DNA of 64,000 bases, from positions 1 to 64,000 of the forward strand of contig DATEQV010000162.1 of NCBI GenBank assembly GCA_035272265.1, in the 5' to 3' direction. Origin of the DNA: Acidisphaera sp035272265 (lineage in GTDB: Bacteria > Pseudomonadota > Alphaproteobacteria > Acetobacterales > Acetobacteraceae). The translations under genes and the position numbers were made by a program. Positions 25,671 through 37,408 of this stretch are shown piece by piece. Below the pieces are notes generated by a model. The model saw nothing but the letters and a program-made list of their open reading frames with translations, was not told the DNA's origin and ran no database searches. The number at the start of each line of letters is the position of its first letter. The first letter of the stretch is position 1.

Positions 25671-25691
25671 CTGCGCGGCCCGCGCGCGGGA

Positions 25692-26534
25692 TCAGAACAC
25701 CAGGTTGGGCGGCAACTGGTCCGGCTGCACGCCGACCTTGGCGAGGCCTTCGATGATGTACTGGCGCAGACTGCCGATGCCGCGGTTGAACTCCAGATAG
25801 GCGTTGATGACGTCGAGGAACTTCGTGTCCGGCTCGTACTGCACGGCGGCGTTGGACGGCAGCGACACCAGCGGATCGGTCAGCAGGTAGTAGCGGCCGA
25901 GGTCCGGGTTCTTCGCCACCGCCGTCAGCCCCAGCGTCGTAGCCAGCACGTCGACGTCCACGCGGCCGGATTGCAGCGCGAGGATCGCCTCGTCGCGGTT
26001 ACGGAAGCCGACGATCTGCGCCTTGGGCGCGAACCGCCGCGCCACCGTCTCGTGCAAGGAACCAAGATCGACCGCGATTTTCACATCAGGATGGTTGATG
26101 TCCGACCAGGTCTTCGGCTCCAGGCCCTTTCGCGCCACGCAGCCGAACGGGTGGATGATGATCGGCTGGGTGAAGCGGATCGACAGCGCGCGCTGCGGCG
26201 TCGGGTTCAGCGCGAAGGCGAGGTCGATCTTGTTGGACTGCAGGTCGAGCACCGAGTTGCCGTAGGTGCTCTCCACGTACGCAAGCTGCGCGTCGAACAC
26301 CTTGGCGATGTCCTTCGCCATCGAGATCGCGGCGCCGCTCCAGTCGCCGCTGGCGAGGTCCTTGGAGAACCACGGCAGCTCGCCCGGCAGGGCGGCGATG
26401 CGGATCGTCTTGGTGCGCTGCACGCGCTCGAACGTGCTTTCGCTCGCCGTCTCCGCCTGTGCGGGACGGGTCATCGCGGCGGCGGGCAAGAGGGCGGCCG
26501 CCGCGAGGCTGCGGCGAGGGATGCGGTCGTTCAT
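25692..26534 (-). CDS. Periplasmic amino-acid-type binding protein of an ABC transporter
   Basis: The product is 280 residues from ATG 26534 (GGGGAG nine bases upstream). The signal begins IPRRSLAAAALLPAAA, with a paired arginine that could make it a Tat rather than Sec substrate, ending near PAQAETA. The mature part is an SBP_bac_3 fold (KTIRIAALPGELPWFSKDLA, VESTYGNSVLDLQSNKIDLA, IAVDLGSLHETVARRF). Partner of the permease downstream; ligand unknown. Confidence 0.83.
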   Translation of the reverse strand: MNDRIPRRSLAAAALLPAAAMTRPAQAETASESTFERVQRTKTIRIAALPGELPWFSKDLASGDWSGAAISMAKDIAKVFDAQLAYVESTYGNSVLDLQSNKIDLAFALNPTPQRALSIRFTQPIIIHPFGCVARKGLEPKTWSDINHPDVKIAVDLGSLHETVARRFAPKAQIVGFRNRDEAILALQSGRVDVDVLATTLGLTAVAKNPDLGRYYLLTDPLVSLPSNAAVQYEPDTKFLDVINAYLEFNRGIGSLRQYIIEGLAKVGVQPDQLPPNLVF

Positions 26535-26567
26535 GCGCGTGCTCCCCAAGGGCTCCAGAATGACGTT

Positions 26568-27252
<685 letters not shown>

Positions 27253-27269
<17 letters not shown>

Positions 27270-27978
27270 AGCGGTCGCCGAGATAGGCGCGGATGACGGC
27301 GGGGTCGCGCACCACGTCCGCCGGATGGCCCTGCGTCAGCACGCGGCCGAGGTCGAGCACCACCGCGCGGTCGATCAGCGGCAGCAGCACCTCCATGACG
27401 TGCTCGACCATGATGATCGCGACGCCGCGCGTGCGCACGTCGCGCACCAGCTGCATGCCGGCCTGCGCCTCGGTCGGCGTCAGGCCGGTCAGCATTTCGT
27501 CCAGCAGCAGCAGGTGCGGTTTGGTCGCCAGCGCACGGGCGATTTCCAGGCGGCGCTTCTCGGACGGCGTCAGGCCGATGGCGGGGGCGTCGGCGCGGGC
27601 GGCGAGGCCGGTGAAGTCCAGCACCTCCAGCGCCGTCTCGGTCGCCGCACGGGCTCCGCGCGCGCGCGCGAAGGCGCCGACGATGACGTTCTCCAGCACC
27701 GTCATCGAGTCGAAACTGCGGACGACCTGGAACGTGCGCGCGATGCCGGCCTCCACGCAGGCGACAGGACCGAGGCCGCTGATGCGCGCGCCATCGAGCC
27801 TGATCTCGCCACGGTCGGGCGTGACCTGGCCGGCGATCGAATTGAACAGCGAGGTCTTGCCCGCGCCATTCGGCCCGATCAGGCCGAGGATCTCGCCCTG
27901 CTGCACGTCGAAGCTGATATCGACGTTCGCGGCGACGCCGCCGAACGACTTGCTGACGCGATCGACCTCAAGCAGCAC
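27253..27978 (-). CDS. livG: Branched-chain amino-acid ABC transporter ATPase LivG
   Basis: The product is 241 residues. Walker A GPNGAGKTSLFNSIAG, the LivG-type signature LTPSEKRRLEIARALA in place of LSGGQ, and Walker B LLLLDEMLTGL. It pairs with LivF. It overlaps livM by 11 bases. The signature loop TPSEKRRLE is divergent from the canonical form but is common in LivG proteins. Confidence 0.92.
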
Positions 27979-29005
27979 GCGGGCTCTCCGCCACGTCGCC
28001 GGCGACGTCGCGCGGGGCGCGCACGCGGATGCCGAGCAGACTCGCCAGGCCCTGCGGGCGCAGCAAAGCGACGCCCACGATCAGCGCGCCGTAGATCATC
28101 AGGTCGGTCCCCCTCCCCGACCCGCCGAGGTAGCTGCGCGACAGCTCCGACAGCGGGATCAGCACGGCGGCGCCGACCAGCGGTCCCCACAGCGTGCCGA
28201 CGCCGCCCAGCACCGCGGGCAGCGCGATCAGGATCGACAGCTGGCCGTTCATCACGCTCTCGGGGTCGATGTAGCCGACATACTGCGCATAGATCGCGCC
28301 GCCGATCCCGGTCAGCCCGCCGCTGATCGCCGCCGCCGCCATCTTGGAGCGGAAGACTCGCACGCCCAGGCTGCGCGCGGCGATCGGATCGTCCTTCACC
28401 GCGCGCCAGGAAAAGCCCCAGCGCGAGCCTTCGACCCACCATGCGGTGAGGAACGTCGCCGTCAGGAACGTCAAGGCGAGGATGTGGAACGGCAGCTTGT
28501 CGATGCGGAACTGCAGCCATAGCCAGCTGTCGCCAATCGCGCGCACATAGGGGATGTTGATGCCCTCGGCGGCGCTGATCCAGTCCCAGTTGAGGAACAA
28601 TTGGTAGCCGATCTCGCCAACCACCACGGTCGCGATGGCGTAGTAGTGGCCCGACAGGCGGAAACACGGCCAGCCGACCAGCAGCGCGAGCAGGCCCGCG
28701 ACCGCGCCGCCCGCGAACATGCCGAGCGTCGGCGGCACGCCGCCGCGCACCAGCAGCATCGTCGAGACGTACGCGCCGACGCCAACATACAGCGCATGCC
28801 CGAGCGAGATCTGCCCGCAATAGCCGCCCAGCACGTTCCAGGCCTGCGCGAAGCCGGCGAACAGCAGGGTGATGATGATGAGGTTGCGGGAGTACGTGTC
28901 GTGGACCGCGAGCGGCAGCAGTGCCAGCACGGCCAGCACGATGGCGCCCGCGATCAGCTCGCGGCGACGGCGGCGGGCGATCGTGGTGTGCGACGCGGCG
29001 GTCAC
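27968..29005 (-). CDS. livM: Branched-chain amino-acid ABC transporter permease LivM
   Basis: The product is 345 residues from GTG 29005, whose first bases overlap the livH stop. About ten hydrophobic segments; family signatures GGYCGQISLGHALYVGVGAY, FSWRAVKDDPIAARSLGV and GGLTGIGGAIYAQYVGYIDP. The last 30 residues are a charged tail. Forms the channel with LivH. Confidence 0.92.
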   Translation of the reverse strand: MTAASHTTIARRRRRELIAGAIVLAVLALLPLAVHDTYSRNLIIITLLFAGFAQAWNVLGGYCGQISLGHALYVGVGAYVSTMLLVRGGVPPTLGMFAGGAVAGLLALLVGWPCFRLSGHYYAIATVVVGEIGYQLFLNWDWISAAEGINIPYVRAIGDSWLWLQFRIDKLPFHILALTFLTATFLTAWWVEGSRWGFSWRAVKDDPIAARSLGVRVFRSKMAAAAISGGLTGIGGAIYAQYVGYIDPESVMNGQLSILIALPAVLGGVGTLWGPLVGAAVLIPLSELSRSYLGGSGRGTDLMIYGALIVGVALLRPQGLASLLGIRVRAPRDVAGDVAESPRAA

Positions 29006-29877
29006 AGCCGGCCGAACAGGCCGCGCGGGCGGACCATGAGCACCAACATGTAGATGGCGAACATGCCGACCTGCTTGAGCGCGGGCGAGATCAGCAACGC
29101 GGTGAAACTCTCCGTCTCGCCGATGAGGATGCCGGCGACCAGCGCACCCGTCAGGCTGCCGAAACCGCCCAGCGCGACCGTCACATACGCAATCAGCGCG
29201 AAGTTCGCGCCGACATTCGGCGAGACGTAGTAGAACGTCGCCAGCATCGTCCCGGCGACGCCGACCGTCGCCGCACCCAGCCCCCAGCCGAGCCCGAAGA
29301 TGCGGTCGCGGTCGATGCCGATCAGCGCCACCGCGTCGCGATCTTCGCGGGTGGCTTCGAGGGCGCGGCCGAATTCGGTGCGCGAGATCGCCAGCAATGC
29401 GGTAAAAGCCAGCAGGCACACCACGCCGGACGCGACCTGCGGCAGCGGCAGGTAGATGCCGGCGATGTCGGCGGTGCGGTTGGCGAGCAGCGACTGCGAG
29501 ATGCTCTGGTACTCGCCGCCGAAGGCGAACTGCGCGGCGCCGCGGATGAAGATCGCCAGGCCGAAAGTGACGAAGATCTGCACCATGCCGCGGTTGAACG
29601 GCACCGACAGCGCGCGCACGATCAGCAGCCGGTAGATCGCGACACCCAGGCCGAACAGCAGCAGAGCGACCAGCGGCAGCTGCAGCAGCGGATCGAGCCC
29701 CGTGGCCTGCCAGATCAGGAAGGCGGCGAACATCGCCAGCATCAGCAGCTCGCCATGCGCGAAGTTCACCACGTCCATCAGGCCGAAGATCAGGCTCAGC
29801 CCGGCCGCCACCAGCGCGTAGATCAGGCCCATCAGCAGGCCGCTCGCGGCAGCCTGAACGATGACGGCGGCGGTCAA
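29002..29877 (-). CDS. livH: Branched-chain amino-acid ABC transporter permease LivH
   Basis: The product is 291 residues if it starts at TTG 29877. The open frame reaches back to 29958, but its first 15 residues (MLRRFAPRNDG...) are only the translation of a palindromic repeat, so a start at TTG 29877 is preferred. Signatures: GLLMGLIYALVAAGLSLIFG, VNFAHGELLMLAMFAAFL and ATREDRDAVALIGIDRDRIF. Partner of LivM. Confidence 0.88.
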   Translation of the reverse strand: MTAAVIVQAAASGLLMGLIYALVAAGLSLIFGLMDVVNFAHGELLMLAMFAAFLIWQATGLDPLLQLPLVALLLFGLGVAIYRLLIVRALSVPFNRGMVQIFVTFGLAIFIRGAAQFAFGGEYQSISQSLLANRTADIAGIYLPLPQVASGVVCLLAFTALLAISRTEFGRALEATREDRDAVALIGIDRDRIFGLGWGLGAATVGVAGTMLATFYYVSPNVGANFALIAYVTVALGGFGSLTGALVAGILIGETESFTALLISPALKQVGMFAIYMLVLMVRPRGLFGRL

Positions 29878-29927
29878 GCGCGCATTTCCGAATCGCCAGC
29901 CTTCTCGAGCGGCCCCTGGCCTTGGCC

Positions 29928-30038
29928 CGTCATTGCGAGGAGCAAAGCGACGAAGCAACCCAGGACCGCACGTCCGGCATCAGTCACGCTGCTCTGGGTT
30001 GCTTCCCACCGCGCCTTCGGCTCGCGGTCGCCATGACG
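29928..30038. repeat. Nested palindromic repeat, copy B (livK-livH spacer)
   Basis: CGTCATTGCGAG at 29928-29939 and inner arms GAAGCAACCCAG (29952-29963) and CTGGGTTGCTTC (29994-30005) match copy A at 5772-5882. The outer right arm is decayed (ending CCATGACG at 30038), and the central hairpin differs. It fills the spacer between the livK stop and livH, where it might stabilise the livK message. Confidence 0.85.
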
Positions 30039-30047
30039 GCAGTGGCT

Positions 30048-31286
30048 TCACTTGCCGACATTCCAGACCGGCGGCTGCGCGGCAATGTCGAACGGATACA
30101 CCGTGTGGTACTTGCCGCCTTCGACCTGCTGGATGACCGGCGTGGCCTCGATGTTCTGCCCGGTCTCGTCGAATTTCACCCCTTTCCACGGCACGATGAG
30201 CTGATCGCCCGGCACCTCGGTCGCCATCAATGCGGCGCGCAGCTTCTCCGGGTCGGTCGAGCCGGCGCGGTCGATCGCATCGGCCAGCACCTGCAGGCCG
30301 GTGACCTGGCGCGCGGTGTTGTCGTTCAGGTCCTTGCCCGACTTGGCGCGATAGGCGTCGTTGACCGCCGGAATCGCGGGCCGCGCCTTCACCGCATCGA
30401 GCGCGAACGACGAGCGGCTCAACACGTTGTCGGCGAGCGGGCCGACGCCGGTGAGAAAATCCTGCTCCTGGAACCCCGCCGCCTGCGCCATGACGGCCGG
30501 CGGCGTGTAGCCGACTTCGTGCATCGAGCGCATCAGCAGGATCGCGTCGCTGGTGTAGCTGCTCGGCATCAGCACGTCGGCATTCGCACCCTTGATCTGC
30601 GCGGCCTCGGCTGAGAGCGACGGCGAGTTGGCGCGGTACTTGACGTCGGCGGCAACCGTGATGCCCGCCGCCTCGGCGAGCTTGCGCTGCACGTTGCTGC
30701 TGTCGGTGCCGAAGATGCTGTCCTCGTGGAACAGCATGACGGAGTGCACCGGATGGCCGGTCTTTTCGCCGACGGCCTTGAAGAAGTCAAACATCGCCTG
30801 GGTGAACATCACGTCGTGCGGCGAGGTGCGGAAGAACCACTTCAGCCCGCGTTGGTTCAGGCTGGGCGAGGAGTTGTCGAGCGACAGGTAGGGAATCCCG
30901 TAGCGGTCGGCGACCTGGCTGATCGTCGCGGCGGTGGCACTGGTGTAGCTGCCGATCAGGGCGACGACGTGTTCCTGCGTGATCAGGCGCTCGGCCTCGG
31001 CGCGCGCCTTCTGCGGGTCGTTCTGGTGGTCGGCGAAGATGACGCGGATCTGCGCCCCGCCCATGTGCGGCAGGCCGCCGCCCTTGCCCATCAGCATCGG
31101 GATCGGCGCGTGCGTGCCGTTGATGATGTCGACGATGGTTCCGATCGCGGCTTTCGCGTCCGTGCCGATTGGCGCCGAGTTGCCGGTCAGCGGGTAGACT
31201 GCGCCGATCACGATATCGTCGGCGGCGCGCGCCGCGGTGGTGGAAACGGCAAGCAGGAAGGCGAGCAGAAGACCGAACAGTCGCAT
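30048..31286 (-). CDS. livK: Branched-chain amino-acid ABC transporter binding protein
   Basis: The product is 412 residues from ATG 31286 (GGGGGTGA six bases upstream; a GTG at 31295 is also in frame). Signal peptide MRLFGLLLAFLLAVSTTAARA. The mature Peripla_BP_6 fold shows DDIVIGAVYPLTGNSAPIG, HVVALIGSYTSATAATISQV and RYGIPYLSLDNSSPSLNQ. First gene of livKHMGF. The family also binds urea, short amides and aromatic acids, so the ligand is not proven. Confidence 0.9.
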   Translation of the reverse strand: MRLFGLLLAFLLAVSTTAARAADDIVIGAVYPLTGNSAPIGTDAKAAIGTIVDIINGTHAPIPMLMGKGGGLPHMGGAQIRVIFADHQNDPQKARAEAERLITQEHVVALIGSYTSATAATISQVADRYGIPYLSLDNSSPSLNQRGLKWFFRTSPHDVMFTQAMFDFFKAVGEKTGHPVHSVMLFHEDSIFGTDSSNVQRKLAEAAGITVAADVKYRANSPSLSAEAAQIKGANADVLMPSSYTSDAILLMRSMHEVGYTPPAVMAQAAGFQEQDFLTGVGPLADNVLSRSSFALDAVKARPAIPAVNDAYRAKSGKDLNDNTARQVTGLQVLADAIDRAGSTDPEKLRAALMATEVPGDQLIVPWKGVKFDETGQNIEATPVIQQVEGGKYHTVYPFDIAAQPPVWNVGK

Positions 31287-31487
31287 ATGGTTCACCCCCG
31301 ACGAAGGCGGGAGTGAAGCACGGCGGATGCCACGGACAAAGCGGGCCCAGCCGTGGCCGTCCCGGCTGAGACGGGCGCGGGGGCGTCGCGCTCCTCGAAG
31401 GGACGTCGGTCAGCGGGACGGTCGGGGCTTATGTGCGAAGATGGGGCATAGCATCGGCATTCGGCAAAACACGGCGCGCGTCGAACG

Positions 31488-33476
31488 GTGACTTGGGATA
31501 CCTTCATGACGCCTGAGCATGACGAAGCGGGCGCCTTGGCGATCGCCTTCCGGCACCACCAGGAAGGGCGGCTCGCGCTGGCCGAAGCCGGATACCGCCG
31601 GGTTCTGGAGGCGGCGCCGGGAAACGTCGCGGTGATGCAGCTCCTCGCTGTGCTGTCGCACCAGGTCGGCAAGAGCGATGTCGCGGTCACCTTGTTGCGG
31701 CAGGCGATCGCGCTCGATCCGGAGCTCGCGGCGGCGCACCGGAATCTCGGCATCGTTCTCGAAGAACGGGGCGATATCGCCGCGGCGGCTGCCTCCTATC
31801 GCCAGGCGGCGGCGCTGCGGCCGCTGGACGGCGAGGCGCATGCACATCTCGCGCGCGTGCTGATCGCCCACGGCGAAGGCAGGGAGGCGACGGCGTGCCT
31901 GCGACGCGCGGCGGAGCTGCGGCCCGACGTGCTGCCGGATGCGGGCGTGCACATCGCGCTGGGCAACCTCCTGCTGCGGCAAGGCGACGTTGAGCAGGCC
32001 GTGGCATCGTACAGGCAGGCCGTCGCCGCCGCACCGGATCTCGCCCTTGCGCACAGCAACCTCGGCAACGCGTTGCGCCGGCTTCACCGGCTGGGCGAGT
32101 CGGCGGCGTGCCTGGAGCATGCGCTCGCCCTCGACCCCTGGCTTGCCGAGGCGCACAACAATCTCGGCAACGTCTACCTGGACCAGTTTGTCCTGCCGCA
32201 GGCCGTCGCGTGCTTCGAGCGGGCGCTCGCGCTGCGGGGCGACTTCGCCGAAGCCCACGCCAACCTGGGAAACGCGCTGCAGGAACAGGGACATCACGAT
32301 GACGCCGTCGCCCACTACGATGCGGCGCTGACGCTGCGTCCCGACTATCCTGAAGCACTGCTCGCCCGCGCCAATGCCCTGTGGCAGCGCGGGCGCCTGG
32401 CCGACGCGGTCGCCGGCTGCGAGCGCGCCGCGTCGCGGGCGGACGATCCGGCCGCCCCGGACATTGAGGTCGCGCGGACCTGCCTCGCGCGTCCCAGGGC
32501 GCTCGCCCGTGCGTGGGACGACCGCGAGACCCCGACAGCGGTCGTCTCCGCGACGGGTGAAGCGGATCCTCGCCTCAGTGCAACCGACGTCCGTGCAGCC
32601 TATCGCGCTCTGTTGGGACGCGATCCGGAGAGCGACGAGGTCGTGTCGTGGCACCTCAGGCACGCGAGCGACTTGGAGGCGCTGTTAAGTTCCCTGATCG
32701 ACGCCGAAGAATTCCGGTTCAGGATGACCGCAGGCGGCGGCGTGACACAGGACGCTGTGTTGCGGCTGCTTTCGCTCTTCTCGCCACGCGAGGTCGTCGG
32801 CTACGGCAAGATCCGCGTCGGCAATGAGGCAGGCGACGGCGGTTACGTGATGGTGGCGGACTTCGCCGACGTTGTCGCAGCGCTGTCCGCGGGAGTCGGG
32901 ACCGATGTCTCCTGGGACCTGGAGATCAGCGGGCACGGTATCGAGGTCCACCAATTCGACCATACCGTGAGCGGTCCTCCGGTCGCGAACGAGCGTTTCC
33001 ACTTCCATCGGCGCAGGATCGCGGCGCGCACGTCCGAAGACAGCGATACCGTCAAGAGAATGATCGAGCGGATTTCGACCGCGCACGGAAAGATCCTGTT
33101 GAAAATGGATATCGAGGGCGGAGAATGGGAGGTCCTCGACGCGGCGGCGGTTGAGGACTTTGCGCGCGTGGCCCAGGCGGTCGTGGAGTTTCACGGGTTG
33201 TCGAATGTCACGAACGAGGCGTGGCGGTCGCGAGCGATGCGAACGCTCGGCAAGTTGCGTTCGGTCTTCGAGGTCGTCCACGTACACGCAAACAACTGGT
33301 CGCCCGTTCGGCTGATCGCCAATGTCCCGGTGCCGGACATGATCGAGGTCACGCTGGTGAACCGGTCGATGTATGAGTTCCGGGACTCAACGCAGGTGTT
33401 TCCGACCTCGTTGGACCGTCCCAACGACAAGCGGCGTCCCGACATCTTCCTGGGGCCTATGCGATTCGGCAGTTAG
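31488..33476 (+). CDS. TPR protein with DUF4214 and an FkbM-like methyltransferase domain
   Basis: The product is 662 residues from GTG 31488 (ATG 31506 also possible). Residues about 15-300 are eight or more TPR units (AHRNLGIVLEERGDIAAAAA, AHNNLGNVYLDQFVLPQAVA). Residues about 365-410 match DUF4214 (VRAAYRALLGRDPESDEVVS, LIDAEEFRFR). The C-terminal 240 residues look like a Methyltransf_22/FkbM-type domain (GNEAGDGGYVMVADFADVV, ILLKMDIEGGEWEVL). Such mixes occur in glycan or surface-layer decoration; the neighbouring multi-span protein fits that idea. The actual substrate is unknown. Confidence 0.75.
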   Translation: MTWDTFMTPEHDEAGALAIAFRHHQEGRLALAEAGYRRVLEAAPGNVAVMQLLAVLSHQVGKSDVAVTLLRQAIALDPELAAAHRNLGIVLEERGDIAAAAASYRQAAALRPLDGEAHAHLARVLIAHGEGREATACLRRAAELRPDVLPDAGVHIALGNLLLRQGDVEQAVASYRQAVAAAPDLALAHSNLGNALRRLHRLGESAACLEHALALDPWLAEAHNNLGNVYLDQFVLPQAVACFERALALRGDFAEAHANLGNALQEQGHHDDAVAHYDAALTLRPDYPEALLARANALWQRGRLADAVAGCERAASRADDPAAPDIEVARTCLARPRALARAWDDRETPTAVVSATGEADPRLSATDVRAAYRALLGRDPESDEVVSWHLRHASDLEALLSSLIDAEEFRFRMTAGGGVTQDAVLRLLSLFSPREVVGYGKIRVGNEAGDGGYVMVADFADVVAALSAGVGTDVSWDLEISGHGIEVHQFDHTVSGPPVANERFHFHRRRIAARTSEDSDTVKRMIERISTAHGKILLKMDIEGGEWEVLDAAAVEDFARVAQAVVEFHGLSNVTNEAWRSRAMRTLGKLRSVFEVVHVHANNWSPVRLIANVPVPDMIEVTLVNRSMYEFRDSTQVFPTSLDRPNDKRRPDIFLGPMRFGS

Positions 33477-33536
33477 CGCGGTTCCACGCGAACGGTTCAG
33501 GGCGTCACTGTCCGACCCGGCCGTCGACGCCTTGCG

Positions 33537-35264
33537 CTACTGCGCGGTGCTCGGCGCGGGCACGCGGAATACGGTGAACGCGTCGATGAGGTCCCGCGGC
33601 CAATCAGTGGCGACGAGTGCCGCCTGCAGCGCCGGCTGCGCTCCGGGGCCTACCAGCACCCGCGTGACACGGTTCTGATGACAGAACGCGAGCAGGTCGG
33701 CAGGAAAGTCCGGCGTCGGATCGCCCGTGATCAGCGCCTTGACGACTGGCACCGCAAACTGGCGGGGGAACGCGCCCAGGTAGCCGCCCGTCTGGGTAAA
33801 ATGCATTTCGGACTGCCACTGCCACAGCATTCCCGGGCCGGTGTCGGCGAAGGGCACGATGATGACGTTGGTTCCCCGTCCCACCGCCGCGTCGAACCGC
33901 GCCGGCTCGAAGAACGGCTGGAGGGGGAGCGGCGACCACGCGACCTCGCGCGGATCCGGCACCAAGAAGAGAACGGCGACGACGGCGAACGCATGGCGGC
34001 CGATGACCTGTCGTCTCGTCAGCCCGCCCGCCGAGAGCCAAAGCGCGGCGGCAAGCCCTGAACCGAGAGCCACATACAGCGAAAAACGGCCGGGAAGCGC
34101 GGCGTTGATCAGCGGCAAGTACGTCGCCACTGCCCAAGGCAGACGGATGTTGGTCAGTTCTCCGCCGATCCAGAGCTGCGGGCCGAGGCTGGCAACGGCA
34201 ATCAGCAACGTGGCCGCCACCAGTGCCAGATGAAGGCGGTGGCGGGAACGCAGCGCGAACCACGCCACGATAACGATCAGCGGAATCCCAAGATAGGCGC
34301 CCTGTTCGGTCGCATTGCCTGTGAAGTGCAGCGCCATGGCAAACCGCACCGGCCCGGTCACGAAGGTCGGGACGACGAAGTTCAGCAGATCGCTCGAGTA
34401 TTCCTGCGGCGAATGCGGAATCGCCGGCAGGTTGCGCGCCTGTCGCGCCGTCGCGAGCAGGGCCGGGAAGATGACGACCGCGGCGAACAGGCCGGCGAGC
34501 GCGAGTTCGGGAGCCAGCTGCAGCAACTTGCGCCGAAGTTCAGCGTGGGCTGCGATCGCGAAGACCGCCCACGTCGTCGCACCGAACACGCACAGCGTGG
34601 CGAAAACCTCGCTCGACAAGCCGAACTGCAACAGCAGCACGACGGCCATCCATGCCACGAATCCGCGTCGCGGGAGCTCGTCCTGAACGCGCCTGACAGC
34701 GAGGAGCGCCACCAGGGGCACGAGAAAGATCTGGTTGAGATTGAGGTGTCCGAGCAACTGCCCGAACTCGTAAGGCGAAAACCCGAACACGAAGCCGCAA
34801 AACAAGGAGGCCGGGACCCGGCATTTGAGCTGCCGCGCAAGCAGGTATGCCGACCATGCTGCGAGCGGCGGTCCCGACAGCGACAGGATGTTGAAGGAGG
34901 CGGCGGCGCCGGCCAGCAACGTGATCGGCAATGACAGCAGCGAGGCGGTCGGGACCGACGTCGCCCATAGCATCGGGAATCCGACCGGATGCCACACCAA
35001 CTTGCTGACGAGCGGATCGACACCGTGTGAGACCGCCCACGGCCACCAGGACAGATCCCAGATGAAGCTTTCAGCATCGGGACCGCCGGCGATCACATGC
35101 GTCTGGATGTTCCGGTCCGGGTGAAGCAAGACCAGCCCCAGCAGCACGTAGCCGGCAAGGACGGCGGGCGACGACGTTCGTTCCACCAGGCCAAAGGAGC
35201 GCCGCTGCGGACGTGTCGCCACCGGAACCGCCGAAGCGTGCGTCACGGATCCGGGCAGCAGCAA
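33537..35264 (-). CDS. Large multi-span membrane protein, GT-C glycosyltransferase-like
   Basis: The product is 575 residues. About eleven hydrophobic segments (for example AVLAGYVLLGLVLLHPD, FVAWMAVVLLLQFGLSS, LALVAATLLIAVASLG) separate an early periplasmic loop with acidic residues (AGGPDAESFIWDLSWWP) from a 170-residue soluble C-terminus. This topology recalls GT-C fold, lipid-linked-sugar transferases such as the YfhO or dolichyl-mannosyltransferase-like groups. No catalytic pair can be fixed by eye. Convergent with the TPR/methyltransferase gene; both may serve a cell-surface glycan. Confidence 0.6.
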   Translation of the reverse strand: MLLPGSVTHASAVPVATRPQRRSFGLVERTSSPAVLAGYVLLGLVLLHPDRNIQTHVIAGGPDAESFIWDLSWWPWAVSHGVDPLVSKLVWHPVGFPMLWATSVPTASLLSLPITLLAGAAASFNILSLSGPPLAAWSAYLLARQLKCRVPASLFCGFVFGFSPYEFGQLLGHLNLNQIFLVPLVALLAVRRVQDELPRRGFVAWMAVVLLLQFGLSSEVFATLCVFGATTWAVFAIAAHAELRRKLLQLAPELALAGLFAAVVIFPALLATARQARNLPAIPHSPQEYSSDLLNFVVPTFVTGPVRFAMALHFTGNATEQGAYLGIPLIVIVAWFALRSRHRLHLALVAATLLIAVASLGPQLWIGGELTNIRLPWAVATYLPLINAALPGRFSLYVALGSGLAAALWLSAGGLTRRQVIGRHAFAVVAVLFLVPDPREVAWSPLPLQPFFEPARFDAAVGRGTNVIIVPFADTGPGMLWQWQSEMHFTQTGGYLGAFPRQFAVPVVKALITGDPTPDFPADLLAFCHQNRVTRVLVGPGAQPALQAALVATDWPRDLIDAFTVFRVPAPSTAQ

Positions 35265-35292
35265 GCGAGGCGTAGAGCCACCGCTGAGCGGA

Positions 35293-35369
35293 TGGGGCGA
35301 GCGATGGGACTCGAACCCACGGCATCCAAGACCACAACCTGGCGCTCTACCAACTGAGCTACGCCCGCC
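35293..35369 (-). tRNA. tRNA-His (GTG anticodon)
   Basis: Read on the minus strand: G(-1) at 35369, acceptor arm GCGGGCG pairing with CGCTCGC, D-loop AGTTGGTAGA, anticodon GTG in the loop TTGTGGT, T-loop GGTTCGAGTCC, C73 and an encoded CCA (35295-35293). The extra G at -1 opposite C73 is the histidine identity mark and is encoded. Confidence 0.95.
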
Positions 35370-35394
35370 ATCCGAGGCGCGCGGTGTAGGGCCC

Positions 35395-37217
<1,823 letters not shown>

Positions 37218-37265
37218 GCCGACGGCCCCTCTTCCCGGCCTGCCCCGCCCGAGCCGCGACACATC

Positions 37266-37282
37266 GCGGCACGGATTTGGCT
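37266..37282 (+). promoter_or_regulatory. Sigma-54 promoter candidate for glnA
   Basis: The plus strand reads GCGGCACGGATTTGGCT: the -24 GG (37268-37269) and -12 GC (37280-37281) are separated by exactly ten bases as sigma-54 requires, and GGCACG matches the -24 consensus. It is 127 bases before the glnA ATG, inside the glnB-glnA spacer. It implies nitrogen-regulated glnA expression separate from glnB. Confidence 0.6.
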
Positions 37283-37408
37283 ACACCCGGACTATGCCCC
37301 CGCCCGGCCACGGGCTAAGGGGCCGTATCCATCGACCGGGCGCGTGGGGCGCCCGGCGGATCGGCGCAGCCATTTCGCGCCGGATGACTGATTGAGGAAG
37401 GGACACGC

